NCBI GenBank assembly: GCA_018873245.2
Contig: JAEMBT020000005.1
Coordinates: forward strand, 476,001-540,000
DNA length: 64,000 bases
Source: Archegozetes longisetosus
Lineage: Eukaryota; Arthropoda; Arachnida; Sarcoptiformes; Trhypochthoniidae
Direction of reading: 5' to 3'
In this document: one piece after another, positions 38,694-64,000 of the stretch
Layout: every line of letters begins with the position of its first letter
Position numbering within the stretch: the first letter of the stretch is position 1
Position numbers and translations under genes: made by a program
Notes under the pieces: generated by a model
What the model saw: the letters and a program-made list of their open reading frames with translations, nothing else
The model's database searches: none
What the model was told of the DNA's origin: nothing

Positions 38694-39704
38694 TGGTAAA
38701 TTACATTAATTTGAAATAATACTTGATACTAAAGAACAGATTGTTTTATTAATACTTTTTTGATTGATAGAAGTTTGAAAAGCGCGTTTGGCTAGAACAG
38801 GGATTTCACTGTTTCTGCTCAGCCAATCAATTAAATGGGTATTTCAGGAACAAGTATGACTGTCAAATAATTCTGGCCTCAAGTGCTCCATAAGAGCGCA
38901 ATAATAAAGTGAAGCAACCAAAAGATAAGAGGTCTTAAGTTGACTCATAATATGGTCTAGCCTTACAGTTTGAACTGAATGACCAAATGAGATGCACTTG
39001 AGATGAGTGAAATTTTACCGAACCTTTAGGCTATATTTGCTAAACTAAATAGTTATTACTTCAAACCCAGTAACTAATTGACGAAATGAGATTTGGCTCA
39101 GAACATCGAAAGTGAATGTCTTATTGTTGATTAAGTTGGATGGATTTGCTACGCCTGCGAACTGCTAACGCATAGCTTTCTCTTAACCTAACCAAACCAG
39201 CTAAGGTCAAAATGCTACCACGAGAATAGTTATTTTAATTGAGCTTGAACAGGAGGTAGTTGGCAACGGGTTGGACAAAAGTTAGCGGTGCTTGGCTCCG
39301 TTGTTACTAATCAGACCAACTAATAATTGTTCGTAAGTTGGGCGCGCACTCAACCAAGATCATCGTAATTTTCAAATTTATTCGAATTTTAGCCTTTGTT
39401 AAATTGAAATGTTATGCTGATCAACAACAGTTAATGAGTAATTTCATTCTAAAACTCAATTCGTTAAATACTCGAACTGCTTCAAACCAAATGTATTAAC
39501 TCTAAACTTTAACCCATAAACGAATATAAAAAATTAAAAGCTGCGCAACAAAATTTAAGTCAACATTCAAACAAATGTTTTGAAGATGAACTAAACTGAT
39601 GAAAGTGAGTTTAAATCACAAATACTGAATGAAAATGGTTTGCTCATCGCTTTGTATAAATTGTGACTGAATTAAAAGTTTAGATTGACTTCAATGGTCG
39701 AAAG
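38694..39704. other. Intergenic 3' of RARS2
   Basis: No coding or structural feature is seen apart from a single CTTAACCTAACC-type telomere-like patch near 39183. Confidence 0.5.
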
Positions 39705-40649
39705 TTGCGTCAATTATTTGGTCTAAAATCAAAATATTGTAAGATTTTGCTTAAAAGTAGTAGGAATAGTAATCTTGACTTCAATCGTGTCGATAAGGGA
39801 TCAAATAATTTTGTGGTTACGAAAAGGTCAGAAACACGAATCACTCAAACAGAACAAATGAAACTCTTTAAGTCAAATGAAATACTAGAAACACATTGAG
39901 TGAGGCTCTTCAACGGATCGGTGAAGAACTAGTCAAAGAGATGGTTTTATGGCCGATTGAAAACCACAATCATTGAAACTTTTGGTTATCCTTTCTACTG
40001 GACAGAAGAAAATTTGAAGATAATTCAGAAGTACTTTAAGTAGGAAGTGACATCCGTTTGCAATCCAATAATGGTGTTGTATGAAAGCCTTTAGATTCTA
40101 GTCAAATGCTGTTGCCTACAACACATCGAAATTCCGATCATTATGACTACTACTTCGTTGCAAGTTATTTTTAGAGTATTGCTGAACATTTTTCACAAAA
40201 ATAACTCATCTTCATCAATTCATTGCAATACAATTGATTCTAATTTTAATCAAACGAATATGAATGCATTTACTACTAATTATGCAAACAATTTAAAATT
40301 GAGTTCTTTTGTTGATCAAATAAAGGCAAGTCAATTATTGACAACTATTTGTCAGAATTTGCTTAAACTAAAGAGACAGGAAGTCGAGTTTGAATACCGA
40401 AATCTTAATCTAGGTAATGCCTTCATCGATTGTTTGCTATAAAAATACAACAAACTCAAAATTGTTGATTTGAAGGAATATTCGCTACTATACCGAAAGC
40501 TGCCAAAGAGGTTCCTAATATTAATAAATTGATTTTTAGAGGATATGAGGTTGGGTGTGATCATCACGATAGTGTTGAACAACGTTTTGCTTGCTCTCAA
40601 GAGCTTCACAACTCACTACCAAATCGAAAAGTTATGTACTTTTTTCTTT
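39705..40649 (+). pseudogene. Probable degenerate protein-coding relic, family unknown
   Basis: Coding-like stretches follow one another in different plus-strand frames, separated by stops: EALQRIGEELVKEMVLWPIE near 39900-39965, ETFGYPFYWTEENLKIIQKY near 39977-40040, a segment with RNSDHYDYYFVASYF near 40110-40170, a 99-codon frame at 40143-40442, and LIFRGYEVGCDHHDSVEQRF near 40530-40590 running to TAA at about 40649. Frame changes lack good splice sites, which favours a frameshifted pseudogene over an intact gene. I do not recognise the protein. Some pieces may be chance. Confidence 0.3.
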
Positions 40650-40746
40650 AAATATATACTTGACTGCATGTTGAGTTAGTCGACTAGAGAAACTTTCCGA
40701 GCCTATAGGCTCAGGCTCAAGCTCTGAGGTCTTTGAGCCTAGGCTC

Positions 40747-40906
40747 TAGGCTCAGGCTATCGAGCCTGAAATGTATTGAAAAGTTGTTCAGGGAAATATT
40801 TGATGAACATATCAATACTCTAAAACTAAATCTAATGATAGAGTTCAAGCCACTATTTTATCATTATTTTCTTTCAATACATTTCAGGCTCGATAGCCTG
40901 AGCCTA
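40747..40906. repeat. Perfect 35-bp inverted repeat (stem-loop or small MITE)
   Basis: The 35-bp arm at 40747-40781, containing GGCTCAGGCTATCGAGCC, recurs as an exact inverted copy at 40872-40906 around a 90-bp AT-rich loop. The left side (about 40700-40746) holds further AGGCTC/GAGCCT units. Perfect arms suggest recent origin or gene conversion. Confidence 0.85.
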
Positions 40907-40923
40907 TGCTCTTTATTATACAC

Positions 40924-40961
40924 TATATAGCAAAGTACCGAAATCGATTCTTTGCTATATA
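40924..40961. repeat. 12-bp inverted repeat
   Basis: TATATAGCAAAG at 40924-40935 and CTTTGCTATATA at 40950-40961 form a small hairpin that abuts the next element. Confidence 0.75.
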
Positions 40962-40962
40962 T

Positions 40963-41795
40963 GAGGCTTAATCCTGAAAAACAGCATATCTCAGGCAAAC
41001 GTAAAAATGTATCAAATAATTCTAATCATGGGCTTGACGGCATTTTCTCGATAAGTTTAATGCGACCCTCTTATCAGTTTTGATGAATCAGTAGATTAGC
41101 CATCAAACCAAATGTTACTGTAAATGATATACCAATACTTTTCAAGATTTCAAAACATTTTCTATACAAGTAGATTGAACTCATTGATAGAAAATGAGAA
41201 TGCTATTCAATGCAAATAAGGTCTTAATCAAACTTTTATTTATTTATTAGTCTTTGTATAACTTTTTAAAAATAAAACTAGTAGAAATATCAAATATTTT
41301 ATATTTTATGAAATGTGCTAAACATAAGAAAAGTAATGTTCATGTTGAGATATAATATTAAACGAACTTATTGCGTTTTTGAGCGTAACATGAGCAAAAT
41401 TTGTGCATAACTTATTATTAAGTTTGCAAATATCATTTTTGATACAATTTGCTTTACATTTACAACGATTTAAAAGTTGTGCAGTTCTGAAATTTTCAAT
41501 ATTAGACAGGAGAAACGTCTGATACTGAATGAAAAAGCTTGTTATTAGAATAAGCAGTGGTCACAATGATCCACCAGATCCATCAATTTGAGAGAAAGCT
41601 GTTTATGAGCTTAAATTTGAAAAATCGAATCCTTTATCAATCATATGTGAATTAGATTAAAATCATTTAGTGCCCCAAAACTGATAAGAGTGTCCACATT
41701 AAACCTATCAAGAAAGTGTCACAAAGTCGGTGATTGGCATTATTTTATGCATTATATGTTTGCCTGAGATATGCCGTTTTCTAGGGTTGAGCCTC
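40963..41795. mobile_element. Non-autonomous DNA element with 120-bp terminal inverted repeats
   Basis: The left arm 40963-41082 and right arm 41676-41795 are both 120 bp and clearly homologous in inverted orientation, sharing for example CATATCTCAGGCAAAC and CTCTTATCAGTTTTG, with diverged middles. Ends read GAGGCT. The 590-bp interior has no coding capacity. No target duplication is evident, so the superfamily is undetermined. Confidence 0.75.
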
Positions 41796-44589
41796 AATTG
41801 AGGAAAAGCTTCGTTTCAAATCATATAAATCAAATTGAATTATGTAATAATCATGTATTGCATACATTTACTGCTAATCAGCTAAATAGCACAACCAAAT
41901 AACAAACAGTTCCTGTGATTTATCTGAGTGTAAAAAATGATTCCAATGAATCAAACTGATAACTGCTATTCTTTAAAATTGATATACCAATACATGTATT
42001 ATAAAGTATGAGGAAGTTTTAAAGATATTGGTCGGATTTTTCTATCTGCTTGTAAATCTTTACCCCCGGAGATTGGTAATCAGTATTAAAAGGTCCAATA
42101 TCTACTGTGACGTTTGATGACTTTTTGAGTCTGAAACTAAAATTAACGATTACTCAATATTTATAGAAGAGCACTCTTAAAATATCTTATTCTTCAAGTT
42201 ACTCTCTTTCACTATAATAGTTTAAAATTAAATTTAATCAACATTTTTTGGATAAATTTCATGAAATACAATAAAAATTGTCTAACTTGAAGATGCAGTT
42301 AAATCGTTTGAAATAGAATAAAATAGCTTGATTTTCTATGGATTTGTTTAATTTGTTTTTAGATACCATTTAAATGGATGTTGAGGCTGGGCAGTATTTA
42401 CTGTGGCACCAAAGTTTTAGATTTTTTCGCCATGCTCATAATAAAGTAGAGTTTTACTTAGATCGCAATTTTCATATGACGTAAAAGCTTCCTAATATTT
42501 TGAGAACGTTTTTCTTTTTATGCTCGAAGAAAAATTTCATACAAAATTCAATTGTTTATAACTTTCTTTTATCAACGAATGAAAAGGAGGCATTTTGCAT
42601 ACAATTGTAATAATAGATAAATAGTTGAAGTTAGTTAAGTGCTGATAGTGGCCCGTCGATAGTAGTCAGTACTCTAGACTTAGTACGCGATAATAGGCTT
42701 CGGAAGTGGCTTTCTGGCAATTTGTTTATTTCTCTATTAATTTTTCGATAAATCGTTCAACAGATCCTGCTTTAAGAGGTAGATGTGCAAAATGTGCCAT
42801 AATCATTTGAACCACCAGTTGTCAAGTAACTAGTCGCCTTCAATAATGTGTTGTTAGTGATGACTTATGCACCCATTTGTTTGCTTCGGCTTTTAATTTT
42901 GATTACTTCTTTGAACCTTGTTGATCCCAGATTTAACTAAGTAATCTTTAGCAGGTCTGTCGCAAACATTTAGTTCTTTGCCAATTTTACATAACTTACA
43001 AATTGCATTTACATTTTTTCAACGTATTCTTCCACTTGTCTTTCTTATTTTTAGGCCCACTGCTAGGTCGCTTATTAAGTTGTATTTTGTAGTCGAGTTA
43101 TACTATACACATTTGTGCCCACTTACTGTCTTTAAAAACTAGTGTTTGGTTTCCTTTATCTACATTTTATTTATAGAGATTACTATTATTATTGTTTATG
43201 GAATTTGCAACCCATCAACATTCTTCTGCTGCTTTAACTTAACGTTTGCAATATTTACTAAGTATATTAATTTATGCATTGGATATCCAATTCTAAAGGC
43301 TACAATAACTACTCAATTAGTTTATGCACTTAGATTTTTCTAGAAAACGATCTGTATATATATTACATGTATACTTATTCTGTGCACACTTTTTCTCCAA
43401 ATACATTAAAAAGTAAACTTATAACATTTTGGCTAAAATGATTGAGAGATTGAGCTAAAAATAGAAACAGACAGTGCTCATATTGAAAGCTTCACTCTCA
43501 TTAATCTATTGATATGGATATAGACTTTTAACTATGTACAGATTCAAATTTAAAACAATTGTTTATTTGACCTTTAAATGATATACAATGAAATTGAACT
43601 TTATACTAACTTTGTTCGCTTCATTGTTTTGTATTGTTGAGAACGACGTTCGCTAACATAACATATTAGAATCTAAACTAAAGTTTACTTTCGAACAATC
43701 GATCAAGCTTAACTTGATTGTCTTTGGCATGTTTTATCGACTGTGTTGTTGCACTCGAGTTGAAGAATGACGTCTCATATTATTGCAGAACTTACAAAAG
43801 TTTGGCTACATAGCTCTTAATTAACTTATACAATAGATTTTCGTATTCGTAAATCTAAGCGATTCCTTAAAATGTGCTTATCTCAAACCAGCCCTCCAAT
43901 GTATAACTGAATACTAGAAAATTGAACATCTACGTATTGGTACAATCCACAACCAACCCTTTATACCCCCTATGCCTAAGATTAAACAAACACTTGATAG
44001 AACACTTGTACAGCTAAATTCAGTGGCTTTTCCAATGTATGCATTGCTATTTGCAATGGCAAGTGCTTAATTAGTACTATCGGAAAATCTATTTGAAGCT
44101 TTGACTGCAAGAAGAGCCTCTTCTCTACTTTCAAATATGAAAAGGGCTTCTTAATAATGATAAACCCAAACCAAAACTTCGTATTCAGTATTAAGTTTTA
44201 GTCATTTAGCTTTAATGACTAATCGAGCCATTTTTAATCTGAGCCTTACTTTTGTGGCTAAAAGATCAAAACGTATACGTTAAGACATATATTCGCATAA
44301 GTCTTGATTCAGTTCATTTTTGAACTTTTAACTAATGGTAAATAACACAGAGACAAGACTTTAGTAAGTCTTATCGCGAAATGTTTTAATTGTATAAAAA
44401 CAAAAATAATTCAGCTTATGCATGATTTACATACTATGCAAATGATTATTAGTGCAAACTTTCATTCATATTAAACTTTACTGAAATGAAGCTAAAAGTT
44501 TGATAAAGATATTAAAAGTTGGATTAGCTCTAAACCCTTAATAGTCTGATCTCCCTTTCAATTTAAAAGTAATCTTCAATACTTCTTAA
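41796..44589. other. Intergenic, no feature seen
   Basis: AT-rich sequence with only chance-length frames; no repeats or splice-linked coding were recognised. Confidence 0.5.
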
Positions 44590-44939
44590 GGTCTATTTAC
44601 ACGATTCAACTTATATAGAATTGAAGTGACTTGAAGACTTGAGTTGAAGCGAATTGAATAATGTGTATATATAAATTGTCTCAACTATTGTTGAATTGAA
44701 GGTATCAAAAAAGTTAAACAATGTTTAACTTTTGTCAATAACTTGAATTGATTAGCCAATCACAGTATGCACTGTAATTAAAAACACTACGCATTTTTGT
44801 TTACATTTTTGAAATAATTTGATTGAATCAAATCTATTGTTTAATTCAATATTATTATTTATGTGTAAATAGAAATTGAAATTATGACAATAGGATTGAA
44901 GTATTCAATTCTACATAAATTGAATCGTGTAAATAGACC
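44590..44939. mobile_element. MITE of about 350 bp
   Basis: The terminal inverted repeats begin GGTCTATTTACACGATTCAA and extend about 37 bp with two mismatches. The interior is AT-rich, non-coding, and has repeated TTGAA words on the left side. Flanks read CTTAA before and CTTAT after, too ambiguous to fix a target duplication. Confidence 0.8.
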
Positions 44940-45680
44940 CTTATACTAATAATCTTAAACTTAAGACTCAGATTGAAAAAATATTGAATGACTAAAGCGC
45001 TAAATATGATATATAGATACTAGTGCTTAATAAGCCCTTTCAACACTTAGAGATAGAGAAGAGGCCCCTCTTGCAGTTAAAGCTTCATTTCCACTTTTTG
45101 GAAATAAGTTATTGCATTGCATTTTTCATTTGCGTTTTAAAGTTTACTACGATTTGCTACTTTGACACGCATTAGAAATATTTTGTTTGTATTAAATACT
45201 TGATCATATTGTGTTGTATTTAATTCTATGATTAAGGCGGAAGACATAATTCAATTGATATCTGATAACGATAGCACTATAAGGTCGCAACAAGTCATAA
45301 GCAACACAAGTTAGAAAGATAATCTAATACCAGATGAACAGTGGTCTAATTTTTCAAAAATGTGAAAAATAATTATGGCCATACCGAACAGTAGAAATAA
45401 TAGATAATTAGCATAATCTGATTTAGATTAAAACGAATAATTATTGTTTTTAAGCCTTTTAGTTGGAAATATCAATGTAATAACTGTTCATAGCTTTCCT
45501 GATAGCAATACTTAAGTACTGCTCATTGCAAATACCAATTACATACATTGCAGATGTAACAGACTTTAACTGTATCTTCTCGTTTCTCAATATGAACTGT
45601 AGTAAAAGGACAAGCTACAAAAGTAAACTAAATCCACAACAATAGAACACTCAAAAACTAAAGTGAGTAATTTAATGTTT
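44940..45680. other. Intergenic, no feature seen
   Basis: AT-rich, with no coding or structural signal recognised. Confidence 0.5.
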
Positions 45681-46090
45681 GAATCGGTTGGGGTACTTCC
45701 ATTTAGCTCGCGTCCCCGTCTCAATAAAAATAACAGATAATATGTATTTTGGGCTGAAAAATCGAATAGTGAAAGTCCGAAGTGGCGATGACAAACCATT
45801 TTTAAGATATATAATAAAAACCCAACGAAACTTAACCAAGCCTAACTAAGCTTAACCTAACCCAACCAAACCTAACCTAACCTAATACACTTTCGATTGT
45901 GTCTCTTAATTGGCTGGTCATCATAGAATGTGACATTCGGTTAGGTTAGGTTTTATGCTATATCTCAGAAACGGTTTGTCATCGCAACATGGGACCAAAA
46001 CCATTCAATTGAGGAGCCCAAAATACATAACATATGTCACTTTCATCGAGATCGGAGACGGTAGCTAAATGCAAGTATAACCGAATCGGT
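45681..46090. mobile_element. Inverted-repeat element with telomere-like loop
   Basis: Arms of about 150 bp are homologous in inverted orientation; both contain ATGTATTTTGGGCT, GCGATGACAAACC and a CATTTAGCT block, diverged by substitutions and small gaps. The loop carries CCTAACC-type repeats at about 45841-45890 and, in the opposite orientation, GGTTAGGTTAGGTT near 45940. No open frame. Confidence 0.7.
45841..45890 (-). repeat. Degenerate TTAGGT-type array
   Basis: Imperfect AACCTAACC units, read GGTTAGGTT on the minus strand, in the loop of the inverted-repeat element. Confidence 0.85.
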
Positions 46091-47826
46091 AATCATATTT
46101 GATTCAATGCTTGATTAAATCTTGTGGTTATTCATTTGTTTGGAAATTGTTTTATTTTTCTTCATTGGATTTAGATTCCGAGTCGGACTAGAAAGTAGAC
46201 TCAAGGTAAGTCAATCAGAAGAGTAGCAAGAAGGAAAGTAACGGGTCGAACTTCACTTGCAAAAGATTAGCAATCTATTACGAAACCAGAGGAATAGCGA
46301 AGGTAACGACCAATCAGATGGACAACTGAGTGGTAAGCAAACAATAACGCCCGTTAGTTCTATATGATGATTAATTGTTCACAAATATGTCACCTTTTGC
46401 TCAACTATTCGTTTAAAATTTGAACAGCAAATCGCAGTTTAAAAGTATTACTGAAAATTCTATTTGATCTAAATTTTGTACTTTTTCTAATTTTCGTTAA
46501 ATTGCAAAATAAACAAATAAAAACTAGACTAATAATTATTATTTCTCAGTCTTACAGTTATGGATTAGAGGTTCCTATCTCGTGACATCTTATTTACAAA
46601 CTCTAATATCTTTGGCGACAAAACTTTTGATAAGAATTTTGATGTAAACAAATGAATGACTGGAATCGATTATTCAGTATTCTAATAAAACTTATATTTT
46701 TATAAGTCCTTTCATTATCTAAACATCTGAAAAGTGTACAGAAGACAGTAAATGCTTGAAACATACTTTTATGCGTAAAGAGCCTAAAGATGACAACAAT
46801 TTTTTCAATAAAAGTGACTCATTTTTATCAGTAAAACTTTCGCGATAAGTACCAATGATTGACACGAAAAAATTATTACTTAGAAGTGAAGTTAAAATTT
46901 GTCCGCCAGTAATTATATTATAATGCAAATTATTCTTCAAGAAAGCAGTCAACAACTTGGTCTCAATTCTTATCTATTCACAATTTGGTGTCAAATTTGA
47001 TCAAATTTATAGAATATTTATCGAACGAAATTTGAAAATTAGGAGCATATCTTATATATCTAATCATATTTGAAGTTGAACCAGTTCTGAACTTGAAGCA
47101 AAATTTTCCTTCAGTTTTCTAAAGTTTTTATCTGAATGAGTAATAGATATTGATATCTATTGGTTTATGACTATTTTACACAGAAGCATATACCTAAAAG
47201 ATGTACGTCTTTATTTTGTCTCAAGCTCTACACACTATACACTAATACAGATAACTGAAAACTCGCGTTTAAAACATGACATATTTAACTTATACTTGAT
47301 AAACAAGTTGTAGAATTCAATTGAAAGCTTTTACAATTTTTTCCTCAAAACTTATTTTAATATGAAAAACGAAATTCATTACATTGATCTCGAGAATAAC
47401 TTATTGAATATTAAATTTAAGTTTAGCTTTTCAGACTTGCACTGATTAATGGCAGTGAGTTTTGAAAAACAATAAATTTCTATTTATTAATCTATCACTT
47501 AATTACAAATTATCTTTTTATAAAGTATTAAGAAAGTAAACATTGAGCTCAAAAAGAAGAAATCAGCAGATAACTTAAACCTGATTTCTGAGCCCTTCTT
47601 TCGTTTTTAAATTAATTCTTGTTTTTATATTAATTCTATTATATTAAAAGCGATTCAACTGAAAAGAGTTACCGTAAAATATATTCTTGTTTTGACTGCA
47701 AAATGGAGAAAATGAGTGTATCACACAATCAAAATGATCATTTAGCTTTATGTCTTTCTAAAAGAAAAAATTTGACTCAACAAAACAAATAATAAGACGG
47801 CAAGAAGCAATGTATTATACAGTAGT
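46091..47826. other. Intergenic, 3' side of EML
   Basis: No gene is seen. A less AT-rich patch at 46.17-46.37 kb has a 40-codon plus-strand frame ending near CTGAGTG|GTAAGC, without family resemblance. Confidence 0.4.
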
Positions 47827-47832
47827 TTTATT
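47827..47832 (-). terminator. Poly(A) signal of EML
   Basis: AATAAA on the minus strand, about 60 bp beyond the stop codon. Confidence 0.65.
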
Positions 47833-47890
47833 ATAGGAAAACATTTAAACTAACAATTCTAATTGTACTTTCAAAAAAACTTTAAATAAT

Positions 47891-62773
<14,883 letters not shown>

Positions 62774-64000
62774 TTTTTGGTATTATTATTGTTATAGCTT
62801 AAGATCCAATGAATTCAGTTTTAATCAAATATCGGTTAAACTGATTGATAGAAAGGACGGAATATTTGTTTTAAGACTTTATGTCAAATAAATTAACAGA
62901 AACAGTAAACCATTTAAACAAAACACAATTAATAAATATCAATATAAATAGTTATCATATTTGTAAATATCACCAAAAAACCATTAGTTAGTGACTGAGT
63001 AGAAAAGGTTATCCGTATATTAGTTTTGATTTGGTGTTAATAAAAGGAAATATAAATTATTAAAATAGTTAGTAATGTGAATGACTATCAGCCAGTTGTG
63101 TCGCCATAAATCCCATTCTAATAGGACTCCTATGTCTCTCACCAAATGTAACCGCATTTGCTACTCATATAAAACACATTTAGAGTCAATCCAAACCAAT
63201 ATTTAACGACATCTGTTGGTCAAGAATCACATGAGACTAACGCATTTATGTGCCTATTAATTAACAGATTGAATGCTTTGCGCTTTGAGTGAAATACTTA
63301 TAGAATATAACTTACATGCAACTAAATAATCGAGAAATTCGCACTATAAATAAAGTTTGAAAAGATATAATGACTAAAATTGGTGCAAATCTTACCTCAA
63401 CCAAGTGCCCAATTATCATGACTTGCATTTAAGCATATATTGAGCATTAATTCTAAAATATAGTGTCACTTAATTACGACCATATGAGTAAGACAAGAAT
63501 GACTTGATTAATTGTAAATTATAACTTATTATCTGATGAGTCAATCTCTACCAAATCAGTTGTATTTGTGAATAAATCAAAGTTGTCAATAGATATCAAT
63601 CAGACCTTTTATTTTCTATCAACTTCACAATTATTTAACAGTTGGAAAAAAGTTTTGACCGACGAGCGACGCTATTGAAGTGTATAAATCTCAAATTTTA
63701 TGAAGATTTTTTTAATTCAGCTCAATATGCTTATTAAAAATATAGTGTTTGATTTTGCTTAATAGTGGATTTTTCATGTTATTGAACAAGCGATCAGTGT
63801 TAGTTGTTAGTGAACAATCACCAATAGTAAAGGTCCAAGCTTAAGTTTAACAATAGTTATTCTTTCTTTTTATATTGAAATCATACTCTTTCTTCAACAA
63901 TTTTATTCGAAAAATTTGCTTTACTAAACTTCTACCGAAACATGATTGCAAATCATGCTCATATTTCAGTTAAGATCTGTACATATTTTTATTGGCTGAT
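62774..64000. other. 5' flank of EML
   Basis: Should contain the 5' UTR and promoter of the MDELV transcript on the minus strand. No TATA box or coding region was recognised. Confidence 0.4.

Overview
The window is nuclear DNA of an AT-rich animal genome, most likely an arthropod. The genes have spliceosomal GT-AG introns, many of them only 60-120 bp, no operon structure, and animal-specific families (an NK2-class homeobox gene, an EML microtubule protein, MIF). A MIF gene argues against Drosophila, and a mite or other chelicerate would fit, but the sequence alone does not settle the clade.

Layout, left to right. 1-4157: non-coding 3' flank. 4158-6686 (minus): three-exon NK2-class homeobox gene, ortholog of ventral nervous system defective/Nkx2.2, with a probable 5' UTR and promoter zone at about 7.1-7.8 kb and a candidate alternative first exon at 10.65-10.84 kb. 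10.8-28.3 kb: a large gene-poor interval with a few less AT-rich islands. One island (20.0-20.3 kb, minus) could encode a very small spliced secreted peptide. 28277-28813 (minus): two-exon MIF. 30.1-33.1 kb: a decayed hAT transposon, holding a foldback element nested in another inverted-repeat element, which has split a coding-like exon. 33976-35331 (plus): V-ATPase V0 subunit d. 36179-38621 (plus): mitochondrial arginyl-tRNA synthetase. 38.7-47.8 kb: a probable degenerate coding relic and at least four inverted-repeat mobile elements. 47891-62773 (minus): an EML1/EML4-type microtubule-associated protein with a 26-nt microexon and two alternative start exons; its promoter side runs to the window end.

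The five firm genes were reconstructed exon by exon. In each, intron phases match at every junction and the predicted lengths fit the families: vnd 432 aa, MIF 118 aa, V-ATPase d 351 aa, RARS2 588 aa, EML 876 aa. The genes are not a functional cluster. V-ATPase d and RARS2 are co-oriented neighbours 847 bp apart with separate poly(A) signals. The large interval around the homeobox gene looks like the usual regulatory territory of a developmental gene. I found no undescribed multi-gene system. The most informative observations are the TN-less vnd isoform predicted from tandem acceptors, the hAT insertion that split an exon while leaving the reading frame recoverable, the nested foldback, the EML isoform structure, and the tiny secreted-peptide candidate.
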